DNA from: Pseudovibrio zosterae
Lineage (GTDB): Bacteria; Pseudomonadota; Alphaproteobacteria; Rhizobiales; Stappiaceae
DNA: 64,000 bases
NCBI RefSeq assembly: GCF_033843645.1
Contig: NZ_JAWXVZ010000004.1
Coordinates: 124,001-188,000 of the forward strand
Direction: 5' to 3'
A program made the translations under genes and the position numbers. This document shows positions 9,058-17,238 of the stretch, one piece after another. The first letter of the stretch is position 1, and every line of letters starts with the position of its first letter. Under the pieces are notes generated by a model, which did no database searches, was not told the origin of the DNA, and was given only the letters and a program-made list of their open reading frames with translations.

Positions 9058-9499
9058 AGTGTTTCGTCCCATAAAGAAGAGAAATCGGGACATTCCGGCC
9101 TAACTGCCGGTGGCAACGGGTTAAGAGCATCATGCACTGCTAGGTTGTGTAGCAGCCCGTTACGCAACCAATGTCGCCTACCAAACCTTGCGCGAGGCTT
9201 AACAAAACCCCTCAAGGTTGCATTTATTGAAAGATCGGCTGGCGAGGTTGTAGCCGCAGGCGCGTTCCGCCGCTGCCTAGCAATGATATATAGGTTATTG
9301 GAATTAAACGGTAATATCGATCGCCGCATCCAAGGATTGCATTACTAATCATCACTGCAATTTAAGAGGGAATTTTTCGATCCGTGTTGTGGATCAAGGC
9401 GTGCCCTAAGGCACAAAACGCGGCTATTTCAGGTTGCATTGTCTGAATCAGTGCGAATCTGGTTGCAAGAGCAGTGCTGCCCGCGCTTGCCTCATCCTA
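9058..9499. other. Intergenic region upstream of flagellin 1
   Basis: About 440 bp without a convincing gene. It must contain the flagellin promoter on the minus strand, but I could not identify a clear sigma-54 (TGGCAC-N5-TTGC) or sigma-28 element. Short AT-rich stretches (around 9285-9365) are present. Confidence 0.4.
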
Positions 9500-9536
9500 T
9501 AAAAACAAAACACCGGCCTACATGAAGAGGTCGGTG
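9500..9536 (-). terminator. Rho-independent terminator of the TPR-sulfotransferase gene
   Basis: A 9-bp stem (CACCGGCCT with AGGTCGGTG, one G-T pair) followed on the minus strand by a T-rich tract (TTTTGTTTTTATAGG). It lies 27 bp past the stop codon of the sulfotransferase gene, so this gene is transcribed separately from flagellin 1. Confidence 0.8.
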
Positions 9537-9562
9537 CTGTATTGCCGCGGTGGAATCGGGGA

Positions 9563-11227
9563 TTAAAGGCCTAGGAGTGGTGCCAGAGCAGTGTTTTCAT
9601 ATCTGCGCCATGGCTCCAAGCTGCTCCGGTATAATTTCTGCCGTACCTGACTTGACGACGCCGTAACAGCTTCGCGTTCGTTCCTGTGAAAATCGACAAC
9701 TCCTTCTTCCCAGTCTAAATCTAGGTATTCGAGTAGTCTACGAGCTTCTGGCTCGATGTTTTCGACCACATTCTCATAGTCAATGTGTAGAATTCGGCCC
9801 GGAAAACGCGTCTCCCAAAATTCCATCATTTGTTCATATTGAGCGCGATGCCAGTTTAGATCGTCAATAGAGCTACCGTAGGGAACATTGTTACTAAAAA
9901 ATATCTTTAAAATGGATAGGTTGCTTGCCCGGGCGTCGCGTCGAACATGAATGATTTTTGCATTCGGCAGACTGGTCAGAATAAAGCCGATATGACGCCA
10001 GTTTTCGAGGTTTTTGTCCGTAAACCTCTCCTTGAATTCAAAGCCCCGCTTCACCAAACTGAGGTATTGTGCCCCTAAAGCAGCTCTCTCAGTTGCACTG
10101 GTTTTAGCATATTCTTCATAGAACGGCAGAACCCCCATGTCAGTAGTGAGTCTTGGCAGGTGTAGCAACTCACCCGCTCCCTCAACGCGGGAATGCATAT
10201 CCAGAATTTGCTCAATCATCGTCGAGCCGGATCGAGGCATGCCGACAATGAAAATTGGAGCACATGATTGCACGCTGCCCTGAGCGTTTAACGAGAACTC
10301 GCGAGTAAATGTTGTTTTTATGGCGTTCAAACTGCGCTCAGTGGCTTCTCTCGAATAGAGATGCAACTTTCGATGGTTCTCATTGCCAGCAAGGTAGTAT
10401 TCAGCTGAGCGTTGGTAGTCGCCTGCTGCATCGTAGACATTCGCCAATCCGAACAACAGTAGGGTGCGTAAACCGTCGTTGTGAGGGTAGTCATTCAGGG
10501 CCGACTGCGCGGCGTATAGTATGGGATCGTCCAGCGCGACCTTCTTCAGCAGTGCAAGGCCATAGAAGGCGCCGGGCATTAACTCCTTGCGCAACAGGTC
10601 TCGATAGATTTGCTCGGCACTCTCAAGATCGCCAAGTTGGCGTAGAAAATCCGCGTAGGCGAGTTTATATGTCTTGTTTCTTGGATCCAGTTCCATTGCT
10701 TTGGATAGGGCCGCGGCTGCGTTTTTGATCCGCTGGCTATCCTGATAGCTTTTAGCCAACTTTACCCAGGACAAGTGGTTATCTGGTTGAAGCTTGATTG
10801 CTTGAAGACACACTTGTTGGGCCTCTTCATGCCAGACGCATTTGGTGTAAACGTCAATAAGCAGGTTGTGGTATCTCAAATCAGCTTGATGTTGAACGAA
10901 ACCTTTTTTCGCAAGTTCAAGAGCACGCGCGCGCGGACCACACTCGCTTAGTGCTGCGCACAACAATTTCAATACATCGAAATGTTCGGGGAGCGCGCTA
11001 TACAGAGCCTCAAGAATTGGCACGGCTGCAGCAAACTGCCGAAGACTCATTAGGTTCAGAGCTTTCAGAAAATGCAGATCTCCGTTTTCTGGATTTTCTT
11101 TTAGAAGAGCATCTGCCTGTTTTAGAGAAGTTTCATAGGAGCCTTCGCGATGCAGGATCAACATGTTCTGTATGGCGTTGACCAAGTCCATATCGGTTTT
11201 ACTGGACTGTGCTGCATCTTTGCTCAT
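9563..11227 (-). CDS. TPR-repeat sulfotransferase, flanked by two flagellin genes
   Basis: A 554-residue soluble protein. Residues about 15-300 form tandem tetratricopeptide-like helices (for example LHFLKALNLMSLRQFAAAVPILEAL, quoted in part by its W/LAAP periodicity; AELDPRNKTYKLAYADFL-like repeats). Residues about 323-550 are a sulfotransferase fold with the PAPS 5'-phosphosulfate loop GMPRSGST (329-336) and the 3'-phosphate motif HVRRDARASNLS. The end VTASSSQVRQKLYRSSLEPWRRYE is typical of TPR-sulfotransferases. It would transfer sulfate from PAPS to an unknown acceptor held by the TPR scaffold. A clear AGGAGATCTAGA-ATG start site is present. Its position between flagellin genes suggests flagellin or a flagellin glycan as acceptor, which is inference. 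Confidence 0.9.
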   Translation of the reverse strand: MSKDAAQSSKTDMDLVNAIQNMLILHREGSYETSLKQADALLKENPENGDLHFLKALNLMSLRQFAAAVPILEALYSALPEHFDVLKLLCAALSECGPRARALELAKKGFVQHQADLRYHNLLIDVYTKCVWHEEAQQVCLQAIKLQPDNHLSWVKLAKSYQDSQRIKNAAAALSKAMELDPRNKTYKLAYADFLRQLGDLESAEQIYRDLLRKELMPGAFYGLALLKKVALDDPILYAAQSALNDYPHNDGLRTLLLFGLANVYDAAGDYQRSAEYYLAGNENHRKLHLYSREATERSLNAIKTTFTREFSLNAQGSVQSCAPIFIVGMPRSGSTMIEQILDMHSRVEGAGELLHLPRLTTDMGVLPFYEEYAKTSATERAALGAQYLSLVKRGFEFKERFTDKNLENWRHIGFILTSLPNAKIIHVRRDARASNLSILKIFFSNNVPYGSSIDDLNWHRAQYEQMMEFWETRFPGRILHIDYENVVENIEPEARRLLEYLDLDWEEGVVDFHRNEREAVTASSSQVRQKLYRSSLEPWRRYENTALAPLLGL

Positions 11228-11393
11228 TCTAGATCTCCTGTTAGCTCATAACTCGATGACGATATCAGGAAAAGCTGGCGCGGGGATTGCCACTCATTGA
11301 AAAGCAAGAGTCCAACCCCATGCGAAATCCTCTCGCTTCTGCTTCGAGCGAGAGGCGCCTATTGATGATCAGTGGAACCATCATCGCTGCAAA

Positions 11394-11426
11394 GAAAAAC
11401 GGCCACCTCCGTAAAAGAGATGGCCG
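11394..11426 (-). terminator. Rho-independent terminator of flagellin gene 2
   Basis: A 10-bp stem (CGGCCACCTC with GAGATGGCCG, one C-A mismatch) followed on the minus strand by TTTTTC. It lies about 40 bp past the stop of flagellin 2 and mirrors the terminator of flagellin 1, including the mismatch position. Confidence 0.82.
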
Positions 11427-11464
11427 CTCGAAGTCCACCAGTTTCAGGTGTCCAGTCTTTCCGA

Positions 11465-12532
11465 TTAACGGAACAGAGACAGGATGTTCTGAGAACCGGA
11501 GTTTGCGATGGACAGAGCCTGAATACCGAGCTGCTGCTGGGTCTGAAGAGCCTGCAGGCGGGTAGATTCAGCGTTCATGTCTGCGTCGACCAGCTGGCCA
11601 ACACCACGATCAACAGCGTCAGACAGGTTCTTCACGAACTCAGTTTGCATGTCGATACGGGACTTAGCTGAACCCAGAGAAGTTGCAGAGTCGGTCATGG
11701 TCTGCAACTTGGCGTCGACAACCTGAATGACAGCTTCAAGGATAGCTTTGTCATTGTCGGAACCGGTCAAATTGGAGATGTCCAAGTTGAGGAAAGACAG
11801 TTCACCACCCGCTGCTGCAGGGGTTGCAGTGCCTGTCAGGTTGGTAAAGTCTGCGGTGCCGCCCACGGCTGCATCGGCTAGTGCCTTAATGCCTGTGGCT
11901 GCGGTCATCATCATGTCACCGGTCAGGATACCGGAGTTTACAGATGCGGTAGCTTCAGAGGAGTCAGTTACAGCGTTGTAGTCAAACAGGATGACGTTGG
12001 ACGTGTCAATAGCAATGTTCTGTAGAGAAGCGTTACCGTTGTTGTCACGGGTGAAGCCACCAACAACATCACGGTTTGGGTTGTCTACCGGAGGTGTAGT
12101 TGCGATGTTGGCAGTGGTGGTGTCCTGAGCGAGCCAGTTTTCGCCGTTGAAAGTTGCAGACTTTGCAATGGTTTCCAGCTGAGACTGCAGCTCGCTGATG
12201 TCTGACTGGATCTTGGACTTGTCAACGCCGTCCTTTGTTGCGGCTACAAGCTTGGACTTGATCTGGTCAACAACGTCAACAGCAGAGTCCATAGCTGTAA
12301 AGGCTACGTCGACGGTAGCAGCGCCGAGGCCGAGAGCATCTTCAACAGCAGACAAGGCGTTGTTATCAGAGCGCATGGTGGTTGCGATGGACCAGTAAGC
12401 AGCGTTGTCAGAAGCGTCAGACACGCGCATGCCGGTGGAGATGCGGTTCTGAGTGTCAGCCAGGTCGTTGTTGATGTTGCGAAGGGTGGACAGTGCCACC
12501 ATTGCGGAGGTGTTCGTCAGAAGAGAAGACAT
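11465..12532 (-). CDS. Flagellin 2
   Basis: A 355-residue flagellin. Its terminal helices are nearly identical to those of flagellin 1 (start MSSLLTNTSAMVALSTLRN; end NSGSQNILSLFR), while the central surface domain is about 40 residues longer and unrelated in detail (for example DTTTANIATTPPVDNPN and TGDMMMTAATGIKALAD). The start has an AGGGACTGAAATCA-ATG context. The last 110 bp of coding sequence differ from flagellin 1 at only a few positions, showing a duplication kept similar by selection or gene conversion. It is transcribed towards the TPR-sulfotransferase gene but is separated from it by a terminator. Confidence 0.96.
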   Translation of the reverse strand: MSSLLTNTSAMVALSTLRNINNDLADTQNRISTGMRVSDASDNAAYWSIATTMRSDNNALSAVEDALGLGAATVDVAFTAMDSAVDVVDQIKSKLVAATKDGVDKSKIQSDISELQSQLETIAKSATFNGENWLAQDTTTANIATTPPVDNPNRDVVGGFTRDNNGNASLQNIAIDTSNVILFDYNAVTDSSEATASVNSGILTGDMMMTAATGIKALADAAVGGTADFTNLTGTATPAAAGGELSFLNLDISNLTGSDNDKAILEAVIQVVDAKLQTMTDSATSLGSAKSRIDMQTEFVKNLSDAVDRGVGQLVDADMNAESTRLQALQTQQQLGIQALSIANSGSQNILSLFR

Positions 12533-13209
12533 TGATTTCAGTCCCTAGAAAAAGTTCATTTGGGACATGCCGGGATCTAACCGGCCCACGAAAGAATGCA
12601 TCATGCAATGCGGCAAAGCACAGGTTCGGCAGTTCAGTAGGAGCCGGGGGCCGCATTCCGTGGAACGCCTTCAAGGTGAAGACACCCCTCATCGATGTAA
12701 AGCCAAAGAACTATCTTTCATCATAAAGCGCAATATGTGCGCCTAATGCGGTGGATACTTTCAAATAAAATCTACAAAACTAAATCACAGGTAGTTATGT
12801 AGAGAATAAGTACAACCTATAATATTCATTATCATGTAATACGAGTAATAAGACTCAATAGAAAGAATTTTATATAAATTGTTGCACTATAAATACTATA
12901 AATAGCATAAAATATGCAATTCAATCAAAGGTTGCGTTTTGCTGAGATAATCCCGCAGTCCAGGCGATTGGGGGCGGCACCCTTGAACATTGTTCTTGCC
13001 GCGCTCTAAAGGATGCCCACTTTGTTAAAGAGTAATAACGGCCAAATAACTTGAGTAATGAACTCATGTATTATAGAGAGGGGATATCCAGCCAGACGGC
13101 CCATCATGTTGGTGTCCTTGTCCCGCCACTTCATCCGAAAACAGAAAAACTCCATGACGTTATGATGAGCCAGCTCTAACGTCATGTGGCCAGTGCATTG
13201 GAGAGAGAG
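12533..13209. other. AT-rich intergenic region upstream of flagellin 2
   Basis: About 680 bp with no supported gene. Positions roughly 12720-12960 are strikingly AT-rich against the local background. The stretch must hold the promoter of flagellin 2 (minus) and that of the ChaN-like gene (plus). I could not assign a specific sigma-factor motif with confidence. Confidence 0.5.
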
Positions 13210-14181
13210 ATGAAGCGCTTTGCTGCCCTTGCAATGACTTTCATTTTAAACATCGCGGCTTTTGCAGGTGAGGCTCTGCCGGGTGCGGAAGAGCTTCTGC
13301 TCAACTCCCACCCTCTTGCCGAAACAATCTGGGATGTTGCTGCAGGGGAACAAATTTCCCGTGAAGAGTTGATGTCCCGCGTCCTTTCCAAGGACCACGT
13401 GCTTCTCGGAGAGCGCCACGACAGCCCGCGTCACCATCGCATTCAGGCCGAGGTGATGGCGGCATTGGGAGAAGCCGGCAGTCGCCGGACAGTGGTGTTC
13501 GAAATGGCGGAACCTGAGCACCGCGAGGACTTGGCTGCGGCGGAAAAGGCCACCGTTGATGAGCTGGGCACGGCGCTCCGCTGGAGTGAGCGCGGTTGGC
13601 CCGACTGGGCAATCTATCAGGTCATTGCGGAAGTCGCCCTCACCTACGACTTTGACATGGTGCCGGGTGGTCCGTCCCGAGATCTGCTTAAAGCGGTTGG
13701 CCAAGGCTCTGATCTTCCAAAGGAAATGGCAGATGAACTGCGCTGGCAGCAAGACTACCGGCCGGACCAGCTTCAGAGTTTGGAGCAAGAACTGGAGGAT
13801 GCGCATTGCGGCATCTTGGGGCGTGAGAGCGTTGCGCCGCTTGTTCCCATGCAGCGGCTGAAGGATGCCTCCATGGGCATGTTGATGCGCCGCGCCGTTG
13901 ATGACGGCCAGGGGTCTGTTCTGATCGCAGGAAATGGTCACATTCGTCTTGACCGCGGGGTTCCCTACTATCTGGATGACACCAGCAGCCGCATGGCGAT
14001 TGCGCCGGTGGAGGTTCAGCGCGATCTCGAATATTCGCAGGATTACGCCAGTTTCGACCCGAAGGTTTACGACTACATCTGGTTCACGGGACGGGTGGAC
14101 GAGGTTGACCCCTGCGTGAAATTCAAGGATCAACTTGAGCGGATGAAGCAGAGCCACGGCACCGCCACGACATCTGAGTAA
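13210..14181 (+). CDS. ChaN-family putative haem-binding protein (DUF399)
   Basis: A 323-residue exported protein of the ChaN family, proposed to bind haem and take part in haem iron uptake. The start at 13210 has an excellent GGAGAGAG site immediately upstream and opens a signal peptide (MKRFAALAMTFILNIAAFAGEA). The family hallmarks are present: VLLGERHDSPRHH, VVFEMAEPEHR, LRWSERGWPDWAIYQVI, and LIAGNGHIRLDRGVP near the end. An in-frame GTG at 13186 is less likely because it would precede the signal peptide. No lipobox cysteine is evident, unlike some ChaN lipoproteins. No haem transporter gene is adjacent, so the role rests on the family alone. Confidence 0.85.
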   Translation: MKRFAALAMTFILNIAAFAGEALPGAEELLLNSHPLAETIWDVAAGEQISREELMSRVLSKDHVLLGERHDSPRHHRIQAEVMAALGEAGSRRTVVFEMAEPEHREDLAAAEKATVDELGTALRWSERGWPDWAIYQVIAEVALTYDFDMVPGGPSRDLLKAVGQGSDLPKEMADELRWQQDYRPDQLQSLEQELEDAHCGILGRESVAPLVPMQRLKDASMGMLMRRAVDDGQGSVLIAGNGHIRLDRGVPYYLDDTSSRMAIAPVEVQRDLEYSQDYASFDPKVYDYIWFTGRVDEVDPCVKFKDQLERMKQSHGTATTSE

Positions 14182-14287
14182 AGCTGCGCAGGTGCTGTTC
14201 CGGCCTTCTCAAGGCAGTGCTTGACTATGACGAAAATTTAATAGTTCCTTGTTTGAACTGGCAAAATCTTCTTGATAGTGTTGGCGC

Positions 14288-14653
14288 ATGCTCCGATTTC
14301 TCGTCGCCTTGCTCATACTTCTGTTCCCGCTGACGCACAGCTTTGCTGGCGGCTTCATGGCATCTGGCGGCATGCCTGCACCGGCAACGCAACATGCCGC
14401 CGCCCAGTCTGTGGAAGGGCATGAGCTGGGCAGCAAGAGCCAACACAGTGGCCCCATGAGCGCGATGGAATGTTGCGACCACGGGCAAGAAAACGGCAGT
14501 TCGCCCATGGGCGACTGCATGGCGTTTTGCAGCTTTATCCCCGCCGCCGCAGGGCTGAGCTTCCAGATTGGGACGCCCGTATTTGCGCGCGTTGCCCAGC
14601 CAGAACTTGCGAGCTACAGCCGTTTTTTCCTGCTGCGCCCTCCGATTGCCTGA
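14288..14653 (+). CDS. Small secreted His/Met/Cys-rich protein
   Basis: A 121-residue predicted secreted protein I do not firmly recognise. It begins with a signal peptide (MLRFLVALLILLFPLTHSFAGG) and contains a His/Met/Cys-rich middle (GHELGSKSQHSGPMSAMECCDHG, shortened here to its C, H and M residues, and GDCMAFCSF), resembling DUF2946-type proteins found next to copper genes. A second hydrophobic stretch, FIPAAAGLSF, follows. It lies 50 bp upstream of the DUF411 gene and probably forms a two-gene unit with it, which suggests a periplasmic metal-handling role, most likely copper. This is inference from composition and neighbourhood. Confidence 0.6.
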   Translation: MLRFLVALLILLFPLTHSFAGGFMASGGMPAPATQHAAAQSVEGHELGSKSQHSGPMSAMECCDHGQENGSSPMGDCMAFCSFIPAAAGLSFQIGTPVFARVAQPELASYSRFFLLRPPIA

Positions 14654-14703
14654 GTTTCAGACCCTCTAACACCCTGAAACCTATTGGTAATCGAGATAGA
14701 TAC

Positions 14704-15162
14704 ATGACAATTAAAGTTTCTGCCGCAGCTCTGGCTGTCGGCCTCTTCATCCTGCCTGCCTCCCACGCGGTTGCTCAGTCCCTTGGTGAAGTCCACATGC
14801 ATAAATCCCCCTATTGCGGGTGCTGCACAGATTGGGCGGATGCGCTGAGCGCAGCTGGCTACACTGTAAAAACCACCAGTGTGGAGAACCTCGACCCGAT
14901 CAAGCAGCAGGCGGGGATACCGGATGACCTGATGAGCTGCCACACGGCAACTCTCAACGGGTATGTGCTTGAGGGCCATGTGCCGCTGGAGGCGATCGCC
15001 AAGCTGCTCGAAGAAAAGCCCGAGATCCGTGGGCTGTCCGTTCCCGGCATGCCACTGGGCTCTCTTGGCATGGGCGAGCCTGATGCTGAAACGCGCTACA
15101 CCGTTTACGCCTACGGCGGCAAGGCCAAGGTGCCAACACCTTATTTAGAGGTCGGTAAGTAA
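14704..15162 (+). CDS. DUF411 metal-binding-type periplasmic protein
   Basis: A 152-residue exported DUF411 protein. The signal peptide (MTIKVSAAALAVGLFILPASHAVAQ) is followed by a thioredoxin-like region with the family motif MHKSPYCGCCTDWADAL, then DDLMSCHTATLNGYVLEGHVP and VPGMPLGSLGMGEP. DUF411 proteins are found with copper resistance genes and are annotated as metal-binding. Together with the His/Met/Cys-rich protein just upstream it forms a probable small copper-handling pair. The start at 14704 is chosen because it gives a proper signal peptide; a longer frame upstream overlaps the previous gene. No copper ATPase or oxidase is visible nearby. Confidence 0.85.
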   Translation: MTIKVSAAALAVGLFILPASHAVAQSLGEVHMHKSPYCGCCTDWADALSAAGYTVKTTSVENLDPIKQQAGIPDDLMSCHTATLNGYVLEGHVPLEAIAKLLEEKPEIRGLSVPGMPLGSLGMGEPDAETRYTVYAYGGKAKVPTPYLEVGK

Positions 15163-15177
15163 CCTTTCCCTGAGTTT

Positions 15178-15213
15178 GCGTTGAAGATGCGTCGGTTTGA
15201 ATGAAACCGGCGC
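15178..15213 (+). repeat. 36-bp stem-loop repeat, copy 1
   Basis: A hairpin with a 10-bp stem (GCGTCGGTTT with AAACCGGCGC, one T-G pair) around a GAATG loop, preceded by GCGTTGAAGAT. A second copy with the same loop and flank lies at 24040-24075 and differs mostly at positions that keep pairing. It starts 16 bp after the DUF411 stop codon and may act in transcript ending or be a dispersed extragenic repeat. Confidence 0.7.
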
Positions 15214-15568
15214 ATTTTGCATCAGTTTCTGAAGATGCGGCTCAAGCGCAGACACGAGACTGAAAAAGAGGTGTGCGCGGCAACAATCTTGACCACACAT
15301 TTCTGTGGCTCCCGATACCGCACACCGCCGAGCGGCCCACCGGGGCCGAACTCGTCTTTTATGGTGCATGCGGCATGCACTTCATATGCTATTGGTGCCC
15401 TTCGCTTTCTCGCGGGTTTTAAAACTATAGTCGTTGACCTCTCTCGGCATAAGATTAGAAGCGCATAGGGATGATGTCACCGCTGAAGATTGGCAGCTGC
15501 CAAGTTTCAACTTGGCAGAAAAGGTTAACGCCGTCATTGCAATGCGTGGGCGCCGCCCTACCCACTTG

Positions 15569-15741
15569 CGTCATCCCGCACTTGATGCGGGACCCAGCGT
15601 GCGGGGCAGCAATGCTTTACCCCTCCAACGTCATCTAGAACTTGATGCGGGATCCAGTCCGTTCTCTCCAGCACCCGCTAGTGCGTACAGCCCGGGATAC
15701 CGGATCAGCGTCTCACTGCGCTCACCTTGTCCGGCATGACG
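15569..15741. repeat. Palindromic dispersed repeat element 1
   Basis: Starts with CGTCATCCCGCACTTGATG followed by CGGGACCCAG, has a second diverged copy of this arm at 15629-15657, and closes with an opposing arm GGATACCGGATCAGCG ... CCGGCATGACG (to 15741). The arms are of the CGTCATCC...GGATGACG type common as extragenic repeats in alphaproteobacteria. No coding function. Confidence 0.7.
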
Positions 15742-15925
15742 GTGGTGATGTGTGGTAGCGCAAGAGACCTAGCCAGCGTACCGCGCATATACAGTCACGT
15801 TGCAATGCTGGCGTTCCTTGGACAACTATCCTCTCGGTTGTCGCACTGAGCTGCGCGCAACCCATCGTCCTCCACCATGCTCGTCCCAACCACCGGCGTC
15901 ATCCCGCACGCTCGCCCTACACCCG

Positions 15926-16033
15926 CGTCATCCCGCACTTGATGCGGGATCCAGTAGAGCGTCTCACCACCTGCCGTGCGTGCCGCTCTGGATACCGGAT
16001 GTACGCTTTGCTTCTCCGGTATGACAGTCATGG
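15926..16033. repeat. Palindromic dispersed repeat element 2
   Basis: Begins with CGTCATCCCGCACTTGATG plus CGGGATCCAG (15926-15954) and ends with an opposing arm CTGGATACCGGATGTACG ... CTCCGGTATGACAG (15988-16033). A partial third arm, CGTCATCCCGCACG, lies at 15897. Together with element 1 it makes this gap a cluster of such repeats. Confidence 0.7.
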
Positions 16034-16316
16034 TATGCTGGGAGGGCGGAGGCTCAGCAAACGAGCTGCGTTTTCACCAAACTGTGATGGCGAAACCAAC
16101 CATTGCGCGGTTGCGGCGTTGACGTGCCGGGGCACCCTGCCCATCTCATTGCTAATGCGCCTAGGCAAGCCATCGCTGGTTGCGCAAGCGCATGGGGTCA
16201 ACTAAGTATTGTGCCTCGCCTTTTTTGGGAAACACCTGCTGTTTTTATGGTTGGTTGGCTTTGGAAGCGACCAACGCAAGGAATTAGCAAGAAGAGCAAA
16301 AGGAGATCGGCCGCTC

Positions 16317-17195
16317 ATGACCGATAACAACGCGTATCAGCCACCAAAGGTTTGGGTTTGGGAAAAAGGTGAAGGCACCTGGGCAAGCATCAATCGCCCG
16401 ATCGCCGGCGCAACCCACGAGAAGGAGCTGCCAGTGGGCAAGCACCCGCTCCAGCTTTACTCTCTTGGCACCCCAAACGGCCAGAAGGTGACGATCCTGT
16501 TGGAAGAGCTGCTGGCTCTGGGCGAAACTGGCGCCGAGTATGATGCATGGCTCATCAAGATTGGTGAAGGCGATCAGTTTGGCTCCGGCTTTGTGAGCGC
16601 AAACCCCAATTCCAAGATCCCTGCGCTGATGGACCACTCCGGCGATACGCCGATCCGGGTGTTTGAGTCCGGTCACATTCTGCTCTATCTGGCGGAAAAG
16701 TTCGGCAAGTTCCTGCCAACCGACCACGCCAAGCGCACAGAAGTAATGAACTGGCTGTTCTGGCTTCAAGGCTCCGCGCCTTACCTCGGCGGTGGCTTTG
16801 GCCATTTCTACCACTACGCCCCTGAAAAAATTGAGTACGCCATCAACCGCTTCACCATGGAAACCAAGCGCCAGCTTGACGTTCTGGACCGCCACCTTGC
16901 TGAAAACCGCTATTTCGGCGGCGACGCGTACACCATCGCCGACATGGCGATCTGGCCTTGGTACGGCAATCTCGCCCTTGGCAAGCAATACGGCGCTGGC
17001 GAGTTCCTCGAGGTTGAGAGCTACAAGAACGTTCAGCGTTGGACCAAGGAAATTCTTGAGCGCCCTGCCGTTCAGCGTGGCCGTATCGTCAATCGTTCCT
17101 TCGGTGAGCTGCATGAGCAGCTTCACGAGCGTCATGACGCCTCCGACTTCGAGCTGCGCACGCAAGACAAGATCGGCGAAAAAGAAGAGAACTAA
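16317..17195 (+). CDS. yghU: YghU-type glutathione transferase / disulfide-bond reductase
   Basis: A 292-residue cytosolic thioredoxin-fold transferase of the nu class (E. coli YghU is 288 residues). The start at 16317 has a strong AAAGGAGA site. The N-terminal extension NNAYQPPKVWVWEKGEGTWASINRP is diagnostic of YghU/YfcG-like enzymes, as is LQLYSLGTPNGQKVTILLEE, where the Thr/Asn pair contacts glutathione. The helical C-terminal domain ends with ERPAVQRGRIVNR. YghU reduces disulfides and organic hydroperoxides using two glutathiones. It is monocistronic with its own terminator. Confidence 0.93.
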   Translation: MTDNNAYQPPKVWVWEKGEGTWASINRPIAGATHEKELPVGKHPLQLYSLGTPNGQKVTILLEELLALGETGAEYDAWLIKIGEGDQFGSGFVSANPNSKIPALMDHSGDTPIRVFESGHILLYLAEKFGKFLPTDHAKRTEVMNWLFWLQGSAPYLGGGFGHFYHYAPEKIEYAINRFTMETKRQLDVLDRHLAENRYFGGDAYTIADMAIWPWYGNLALGKQYGAGEFLEVESYKNVQRWTKEILERPAVQRGRIVNRSFGELHEQLHERHDASDFELRTQDKIGEKEEN

Positions 17196-17205
17196 TCACT
17201 CAGAT

Positions 17206-17238
17206 GGAAGGCCCCACTTCGGGGCCTTCCCCTTTTTT
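17206..17238 (+). terminator. Rho-independent terminator after yghU
   Basis: A perfect 10-bp stem (GGAAGGCCCC with GGGGCCTTCC) around ACTTC, followed by CCTTTTTTC. It starts 10 bp after the yghU stop codon and ends at the stop of the convergent DUF1062 gene. Confidence 0.92.

Larger units (their letters stand above)
15163..16316. other. 1.15-kb non-coding gap with dispersed repeats
   Basis: No open frame here has convincing coding character. The gap holds the 36-bp stem-loop repeat and two palindromic repeat elements (listed separately). The remaining sequence, including roughly 15215-15560 and 16035-16300, shows nothing I can identify beyond the ribosome site of the downstream yghU gene. 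Confidence 0.6.

Noticed and set aside
15569..15954. Repeated CGTCATCCCGCACTTGATGCGG units, considered as a CRISPR array
   Set aside because: Only three partly diverged copies at irregular spacing, each palindromic and paired with an opposite arm, and no cas genes; they fit dispersed palindromic repeats.
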